Shown here piece by piece: positions 59,611 through 64,000 of a stretch of DNA of 64,000 bases. The notes beneath the pieces were generated by a model. That model searched no databases. It saw only the letters and a program-made list of their open reading frames with translations, and was not told where the DNA came from. A program made the position numbers and the translations under genes. Where the stretch lies: positions 1 through 64,000 of the forward strand of contig CANKII010000003.1 in NCBI GenBank assembly GCA_947482115.1, given 5' to 3'. This DNA comes from Fibrobacterota bacterium. GTDB lineage: Bacteria > Fibrobacterota > Fibrobacteria > UBA11236. The first letter of the stretch is position 1. Each line of letters opens with the position of its first letter.

Positions 59611-60585
59611 GTGCTTGCGCTTCGTTCCCGCCATCTCCATCTGGACCCCGACCACGCGGGACACTCGCATGAGCATCACCCGTACCATCATGCACAGGAT
59701 AATTCAGCGAATAAATCGCACCGGCGGTTGATGGTTTGTTTCTGGATCACGGCGGCGTTCATGCTTGTCGAAGCAGGCACCGGTTTGTGGACAAATTCAT
59801 TGGCATTGCTCTCCGATTCCTTTCACATGTTGTCCGATGCCGTAGCACTCGGCCTTGCCGCAGCGGCGGCGCGCATCAGCTTGCGCAAACCCACTTCGGA
59901 AAAAACCTTCGGCTTCAAACGCTTCGAGGTACTCGCGGCGTTTGCCAACGCTATTGTGTTGCTGTTGCTCAGTGCGGCACTGATCGTTAAGGCAGCGACG
60001 CGCCTATGGCATCCCGAATTCGTGATCGCGGGGCCGATGATGATGGTGGCAGCCATCGGGCTTTTACTGAATCTTGGGATTCTGTTCTGGATGCATCGAA
60101 GTGGTGATGAAAAAAATCTGAACGAGTCTGGCGTGATCTGGCATGTGTTCGGCGATGCGTTGGGTTCCGTCGCGGCATTGGTGGCAGGAGCGTGTCTCCT
60201 CTGGCGAGGATGGCTATGGGTCGATCCGGCTGCAAGTATTCTCATCGCAGGCATCATCGGCTTGGGCGCAACGCGTTTGCTACGACAAAGTTCGCACATC
60301 CTCGTCGAAGGCGTACCGACGGGACTGGATGTTGATGCGGTGCGAAAGTCCATACTGTCGGCGCCGCAAGTCGGTGAAGTCCACGACCTTCATCTGTGGA
60401 CGTTGAATGGAAGAGATTTATTTCTGAGCGCGCATGTGGGAACGGTTCCAGGGGAAAAGTCGGAACAGGAAGTGGTGGCGTCTTTACGGAGTGAACTCGG
60501 AGAACGGTTCGGGGTCCATCATATCACGCTGCAGGCTGGGCAATGCGCGGCGGAGGATTGCGGAAACGACTGCGATCCGGTTTGA
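59611..60585 (+). CDS. Cation diffusion facilitator (CDF) family metal exporter
   Basis: A 324-residue exporter (Zn, Co, Cd or Mn by proton antiport). The His-rich N-terminus is HAGHSHEHHPYHH. Six membrane helices include SLALLSDSFHMLSDAVALG (HxxxD metal site A, helix II) and VIWHVFGDALGSVAALVAG (helix V). A cytoplasmic domain contains VHDLHLWTLNG. The very end QCAAEDCGNDCDPV is Cys-rich, possibly a metal-binding tail; this 3' end recurs three times downstream. GTG start after AGAGG. Confidence 0.92.
   Translation: MLALRSRHLHLDPDHAGHSHEHHPYHHAQDNSANKSHRRLMVCFWITAAFMLVEAGTGLWTNSLALLSDSFHMLSDAVALGLAAAAARISLRKPTSEKTFGFKRFEVLAAFANAIVLLLLSAALIVKAATRLWHPEFVIAGPMMMVAAIGLLLNLGILFWMHRSGDEKNLNESGVIWHVFGDALGSVAALVAGACLLWRGWLWVDPAASILIAGIIGLGATRLLRQSSHILVEGVPTGLDVDAVRKSILSAPQVGEVHDLHLWTLNGRDLFLSAHVGTVPGEKSEQEVVASLRSELGERFGVHHITLQAGQCAAEDCGNDCDPV
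60535..60585. repeat. Direct repeat copy A (3' end of CDF gene)
   Basis: The last ~50 bp of the CDF gene, up to and including TGA at 60583-60585. It is the reference for three further copies at 60906, 62015 and 62683. The segment GGATTGC...GCGATCC forms a short imperfect dyad. Confidence 0.85.
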
Positions 60586-60597
60586 TTGAACATCAGA

Positions 60598-60693
60598 TCA
60601 CCAGCGTGTGGAGTTGTCGCTTCGAAATCCGATTTCGATTGAGAATATCGCGATCATGAAGCTGAGGAAAAACTGTCCGATTTTTTTAAGCAT
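60598..60693 (-). CDS. 31-aa hydrophobic small protein
   Basis: Reads MLKKIGQFFLSFMIAIF... and ends DNSTRW. It has a Lys-Lys start, one hydrophobic helix (about residues 5-21) and a polar tail, like small membrane proteins or type I toxins. AGGAG stands 6-7 bases before ATG, a strong SD. The stop codon lies 12 bp from repeat copy A. The rest of the 60586-60987 gap holds only repeat copy B and no other gene that I can see. Confidence 0.6.
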   Translation of the reverse strand: MLKKIGQFFLSFMIAIFSIEIGFRSDNSTRW

Positions 60694-60905
60694 GTCTTTC
60701 TCCTGTGGGTTTTTGCACCAAGGTCGTTAAGGCTTGTAAGGCCGGGGTACCGGGTCCAATTACGGTAGTGGATATGACGGTTCTATCGCGGGAAGATGGG
60801 ACATTATGTGGATAATCTGTTTAAAACTGGGGATTCAACTAATGAAGGTTAGTCGAATTTGGAGCGGAATAGGCTAATTGATGGAGCGAAATCCATGTTA
60901 CCACT

Positions 60906-60954
60906 GGCGGGGCAATGCGCGGCGGAAGATTGTGGGAACGACTGCGACGGATGA
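60906..60954. repeat. Direct repeat copy B
   Basis: It matches copy A over the GGGCAATGCGCGGCGG block and beyond. In the CDF frame it still reads AGQCAAEDCGNDCDG-stop, and all nucleotide changes within QCAAEDCGNDCD are synonymous (GAG/GAA, TGC/TGT, GGA/GGG, GAT/GAC). It lies 33 bp from the stop codon of the NmrA-like gene. Confidence 0.85.
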
Positions 60955-60987
60955 AAACCTCCGCCGCAGCCGCATGAATTTTACGGA

Positions 60988-61875
60988 CTAACCTGCGTTG
61001 AATGCCGGTGCGAAGATTTCCTTCGCAAACTGTTCACCCGTTGTCGGCGTGGTGTTCTCCGCATCACGGATCACCACATTCCCGCCACCGTTGCGGAGGA
61101 ACTGGCTCATGTCCACGAAGCTGCGCGCCATGCTGGCGCTGATGCCCATGCCCGTCATGGAGTTGAAGGCATCCTCATCCGGAAATTGTACCCATTTGAG
61201 ATCGGCCTTGCCCACGGCCGCGCCGAGGATGGAAGTGAACTCCTGCGGAGTCATGTCCTTCGATCCGATCAACTCCTGCACTTCCTTGCCAGTGAAATCC
61301 AGAGCCAACAATCGTTTGGCCGCATAGTTGCCGATGTCGCGAGTGGCGGTGAAGCCCATCTTAATATCTGCACTGAGCGGCCCGCCGTTAATGCCCATTC
61401 CTTTGATCATGCCGATGCTGTTCAGAATATTCTCCATGAAATAACCGGGACGCAAATGCAGAACATGGGTGTCCGGTAATTTGTTGAGACGGCGCTCCTG
61501 ATAAAACAATCCGGCCACGGGTCCGGTTCCGACGGGCGAATGCGCTCCGATACTGGAGAGATGCACGACATATTTCACTCCGGCTTTTTTGATGGCTTCC
61601 GTCTGCGCTTCACCGATTTTGTTTTGGTAAGCGAGAATGTCCGGCGTCTGCAGATTCGGCGGAATCAGGATATAAGCTGCGGTAACTCCAGTAAACGCCT
61701 GTGTCAGGAACTCGGCATCTTCCACATTTCCGACAACCGCTTCGGCTCCCTGTGCAACCAGACCTTTCAATTTCTCCGCATCGCGTCCGAGAACGCGAAC
61801 TTTTTTCCCCGCCTTGAGCAGGGTTTCAGCAAAGATGCGGCCTGTGTGGCCGGTGGCTCCGGTGATTGCGTACAT
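60988..61875 (-). CDS. NmrA-like NAD(P)H-binding reductase
   Basis: A 295-residue atypical SDR. The nucleotide motif ITGATGHTGRIFAETLLKAGKKVRVLGRD (GxxGxxG) is at the start; VVHLSSIGAHSPVGTGP near 105 and HLRPGYFMENIL near 145 are typical of the NmrA/QOR2-like group. Such enzymes act as redox sensors or quinone reductases; the substrate is unknown. An inverted repeat upstream (61929-61961) may be its operator. Confidence 0.88.
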   Translation of the reverse strand: MYAITGATGHTGRIFAETLLKAGKKVRVLGRDAEKLKGLVAQGAEAVVGNVEDAEFLTQAFTGVTAAYILIPPNLQTPDILAYQNKIGEAQTEAIKKAGVKYVVHLSSIGAHSPVGTGPVAGLFYQERRLNKLPDTHVLHLRPGYFMENILNSIGMIKGMGINGGPLSADIKMGFTATRDIGNYAAKRLLALDFTGKEVQELIGSKDMTPQEFTSILGAAVGKADLKWVQFPDEDAFNSMTGMGISASMARSFVDMSQFLRNGGGNVVIRDAENTTPTTGEQFAKEIFAPAFNAG

Positions 61876-61928
61876 GATGACTCCTGTTGAATGAATTGAG
61901 GAAAAGGATCTACGAAGAAATTAGGTGT

Positions 61929-61961
61929 TGAAACAAGTATTGGGCTTTCATTTTTGTTTCA
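61929..61961. promoter_or_regulatory. Inverted repeat upstream of the NmrA-like gene
   Basis: TGAAACAA (61929-61936) and TTGTTTCA (61954-61961) form a perfect 8-bp dyad with a 17-base spacer, 54 bp before the start codon of the NmrA-like gene. It could be a HxlR- or MarR-type operator; no regulator gene is adjacent. Confidence 0.45.
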
Positions 61962-62014
61962 GGGGAAAGAAAGATGTGGAAAGCGATGCAAGATGAAACG
62001 GATAGGCTGGTTAC

Positions 62015-62053
62015 GCGGTGCAGGATTGCGGGAACGACTGCGATCCGGTTTGA
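62015..62053. repeat. Direct repeat copy C
   Basis: In the CDF frame it reads AVQDCGNDCDPV-stop. From GATTGCGG to the TGA it is identical to copy A except for one base. It ends 6 bp before the vapC stop codon. Confidence 0.85.
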
Positions 62054-62059
62054 ATCCAA

Positions 62060-62467
62060 TTAAGTCAGTTTGAATGGATTGAGAATACGCAAACCTTCTT
62101 CAAGTTGATGACCATGATGCATGTCTTCGCTGTAAAAGATTTTGCAGCCATGCTCAATGGCCGTGGCGAGATGCAAGCAATCGAAATGGGAGTAGCGGTA
62201 GCGTTTGCCGAGACGCAAGGCTTCTCGCACGGTTTTCTCAGACAGGCGTAAAATCGGGAAGTTCTCGCTGATTTGATTGACGGCAGCAAGAACGTGGTCG
62301 TGGGGATATTTCTTCTTCAGCAGATAACCGCAAAACTCGTTAACCACTTGCAAGCTGACGCTGGCGTCGGATTCACTCACGGTTTTTTGGGCGAGGAATT
62401 GTTTTCCCGAATCTTCGCCGAACAAATAGATGAGAATGTTCGTGTCCAGAAAAACCTTATCGGGCAT
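62060..62467 (-). CDS. vapC: PIN-domain toxin (VapC-like)
   Basis: A 135-residue PIN-domain ribonuclease. Acidic residues lie in VFLDTNILIYLF (Asp 7), the middle Glu in VNEFCGYLL near 44, and HFDCLHLATAIEHG (Asp near 95) with FYSEDMHHG. It is predicted to cleave RNA (tRNA or rRNA in known members). Its ATG overlaps the upstream antitoxin stop codon region (start at 62467, antitoxin stop at 62457-62459). Confidence 0.88.
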   Translation of the reverse strand: MPDKVFLDTNILIYLFGEDSGKQFLAQKTVSESDASVSLQVVNEFCGYLLKKKYPHDHVLAAVNQISENFPILRLSEKTVREALRLGKRYRYSHFDCLHLATAIEHGCKIFYSEDMHHGHQLEEGLRILNPFKLT

Positions 62468-62633
62468 AGGCCTCGTCGCGGTTGAATCGGAGATCTTTTT
62501 TGGCGATCACGAGGGCGTCAAAACGCATGGGTTTTTTTGAAGTCGCCGGTTTACGGCGCGTCGTTTTGACTTTAGCCGATGCCCGGCTGCGGGAAACTTT
62601 GCTCACCGTGGATTTCTGTTTTTTGCCGTCCAT
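62457..62633 (-). CDS. Antitoxin partner of the PIN toxin (VapB-like)
   Basis: A 58-residue basic protein starting MDGKKQKSTVSKVSRSR. The N-terminal 35 residues are rich in Lys, Arg, Ser and Ala, resembling a histone-like tail; the C-terminal MRFDALVIAKKDLRFNRDEAYAR would wrap the toxin. AGGAGG stands 5 bases before ATG. It overlaps vapC by 11 bp. The tail is unlike the usual AbrB or RHH DNA-binding domains, so its class is uncertain. Confidence 0.75.
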   Translation of the reverse strand: MDGKKQKSTVSKVSRSRASAKVKTTRRKPATSKKPMRFDALVIAKKDLRFNRDEAYAR

Positions 62634-62682
62634 GCTGACCTCCTGTCATCCATAATATAATCTACCCTGTTTTGGCCGCTGA

Positions 62683-62729
62683 CGGGGCAATGTACGGCGG
62701 TGGATTGAGGGAACAACTGCAATCCGTAT
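62683..62729. repeat. Direct repeat copy D (decayed)
   Basis: It aligns with copies A-C over about 45 bp (GGGGCAATG.ACGGCGG.GGATTG.GGGAAC.ACTGC.ATCCG). A Cys codon has become TGA, so the CDF frame is broken. It lies 37 bp from the stop codon of the TIR gene. Confidence 0.75.
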
Positions 62730-62766
62730 AGACCACATCTTTCAAACTCCATCCCCAAAAATCATC

Positions 62767-64000
62767 TTAAACCGAATCTATGTCTTCCAGTTTTATGAAT
62801 TGCGAGAGAAATGGAGGACGATCATGAAAGCCAAAATTCACGTTTCTCTGACTAAGATATGCCATCGCATTTGCGTTTTTTGAGATTATATCCGACTTTG
62901 ATGTAGCTCTGAAAAGAATCTTGACTTTATCAAAATGCTTTTTGGATTTCATTTTTTTAAAGAATCCTGAATTTATTTCATATGAAAAATAAACCGACGT
63001 TCTTGGATACCACCAATCCCGACCGAATCCTTTGCTGGCAGTATTGAGTAGAGTAGCGTTGAAAATAATGGCTTCAGCTAAAACGAATTCTTCGAATTTA
63101 AGAAACTGGCTAACCTTTTCTTTAAGAATATCTGCCGTGAGCGATATCCGATTAAGCTTTAGCCTGCTGTTCCTATCCTGATCCAAGACGACAATATAAT
63201 GATTTAAAAATTCACAGTTCTCTGCTTCGGTGGTACCACCTCCAAATTTATTTTTTGGAAAGTAGGGGCCATAAATAAGGTCCGCGACTGTAACATATTT
63301 TTCGTGTCTTAATAAAATGGCAATAGAGCTAACGAACAAATCTTGGCCGAAAAATCTGAAGTTGTCGAACGTGTTATTCCGGTATGAGCGCCCCTCTTTT
63401 CTCGCATGAAAATACTCGCTCAAGTTTTCAAAAAAGTTGATGTAGGCATCATAATCAAAATTGGGCAAATAAATAACAACGCTTTCAAAAAGCTCTAAGA
63501 ACTGCTCTTTTATTGGTTGAAGAGAATCGATGGAGTTTACAACAAGGTCGTCAAAAGGTTTTTCAGGAGTTTCATATTCAATGAGCAACGAGAACTCATC
63601 CAAACCTTCAATCAGATTTCCTAGGAATTGTTTCACTAAAGAGATTGAATGAGGTTTTTCCAATTTAGCCGCATGAACAGCTTGCTTTACGATCGCAGCG
63701 AATTTATTTCTGGTTGGTTCGTTTTCGAAAAGATACGCAGGAGGCGAACCTAGTTCTGGACGTTTTATTTCCGGTTTACCAAAGATTATTCTGAGCAACT
63801 TCTCGTAGCTCTCTTCATAAACATCATCGGACGAGAAATCCAAGTATATTCTCGTTTTAAAAAAGATTGGGGTTAGTGGATTCCGGTCATCATCAAATTC
63901 TCTGATGATCGGGATGAATTTTTTCTGATCTGTTTTAGAATACACCTCGCTCGAAATTATTTGGCTTTCCGTACCAACACCACCCTGACGCGCGTCCGAC
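62767..64000 (-). CDS. TIR-domain protein, 5' end beyond window
   Basis: The open frame continues past the right edge. Between 64000 and 63945 it reads SDARQGGVGTESQIISSEV, then YSKTDQKKFIPIIREFDDD and FFKTRIYLDFSSDDVYEESYEKLLRIIFGKP: the second half of a TIR_2-type domain. The Glu in GVGTES may be the catalytic NADase residue. About 330 further residues form an unrecognised C-terminal region. Base composition is clearly AT-richer than the rest. TIR NADases often act in phage defence by NAD depletion; that role is inferred here. Confidence 0.82.
   Translation of the reverse strand, partial: SDARQGGVGTESQIISSEVYSKTDQKKFIPIIREFDDDRNPLTPIFFKTRIYLDFSSDDVYEESYEKLLRIIFGKPEIKRPELGSPPAYLFENEPTRNKFAAIVKQAVHAAKLEKPHSISLVKQFLGNLIEGLDEFSLLIEYETPEKPFDDLVVNSIDSLQPIKEQFLELFESVVIYLPNFDYDAYINFFENLSEYFHARKEGRSYRNNTFDNFRFFGQDLFVSSIAILLRHEKYVTVADLIYGPYFPKNKFGGGTTEAENCEFLNHYIVVLDQDRNSRLKLNRISLTADILKEKVSQFLKFEEFVLAEAIIFNATLLNTASKGFGRDWWYPRTSVYFSYEINSGFFKKMKSKKHFDKVKILFRATSKSDIISKNANAMAYLSQRNVNFGFHDRPPFLSQFIKLEDIDSV

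Noticed and set aside
60535-62729. Integron gene-cassette array with attC sites
   Set aside because: The cassette-like order is tempting, but the repeats lack the conserved GTTRRRY/RYYYAAC core sites and an integron integrase is not present. The match to CDF codons favours a gene-end insertion site.

Overview
The window reads as a chromosomal segment of a Gram-negative (diderm) bacterium. It has two lipid A genes (lpxB, lpxK), a tripartite RND efflux operon, several predicted outer-membrane or secreted proteins, and secreted proteins ending in FlgD/Por-type Ig-like tails (GVYLYSVTAG-like). Together with moderate GC and many small lipoproteins this suggests the FCB group, possibly Fibrobacterota. 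That assignment is inference; no rRNA gene is present to confirm it.

Layout. 0.1-0.3 kb: tRNA-Ile and tRNA-Ala. 0.3-8.1 kb: pgi, then a minus-strand run rsmE / radical SAM / lpxB / HAD phosphatase, then plus-strand envelope proteins. 8.1-10.6 kb: a DUF559 gene inside terminal inverted repeats, followed by an oppDF-like ATPase pair. 10.8-19.2 kb: a secreted VWA protein and a tetR-tolC-mfp-rnd operon with a clear promoter/operator. 19.3-24.5 kb: marR-pirin, then a minus operon yajC-def-spoIID-ycf48. 24.6-36.3 kb: tRNA-Arg, DprE2-like and DprE1-like genes, a PQQ-type dehydrogenase-like protein, lpxK, a beta-propeller protein, FkbM and GT4 enzymes, a ThiS-like protein, a GT-C membrane protein and a UbiA/DPPR-synthase-like enzyme. 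Apart from the phosphatase, this is the core gene set of the polyprenyl-phosphoryl-D-arabinose pathway. 36.4-58.2 kb: mostly housekeeping genes (valS, amgK-like, suhB, a second oppDF pair, purU, M32 peptidase, adk, rfbA, sulfite/nitrite reductase, nadE, PBP4). 58.4-60.6 kb: a metal-type operon of an outer-membrane protein, a monoheme lipoprotein and a CDF exporter. 60.5-64 kb: an accessory region with a 31-residue hydrophobic protein, an NmrA-like reductase, a VapBC module and a TIR-domain protein cut by the right edge.

Two repeat phenomena stand out. First, at least three families of palindromic repeats are scattered through the window. Many lie inside genes in open frames (lpxB, HAD, valS, M32 peptidase, nadE) or supply C-termini, stop codons and even a start codon (sulfite reductase, oppD/oppF, RND, GT4, purU). 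One family brackets the DUF559 endonuclease-like gene as terminal inverted repeats, making that protein a candidate mobiliser. Second, the last ~45 bp of the CDF gene recur three times downstream. Each of the four copies sits just past the stop codon of a minus-strand accessory gene, which looks like tandem integration at a gene 3' end (compare SCC at rlmH) or a cassette array.

Two further small genes with strong ribosome binding sites were found: a 56-residue basic coiled-coil protein at 40.1-40.3 kb and the 58-residue VapB-like antitoxin. The dprE1-like gene appears to lack a canonical start codon.
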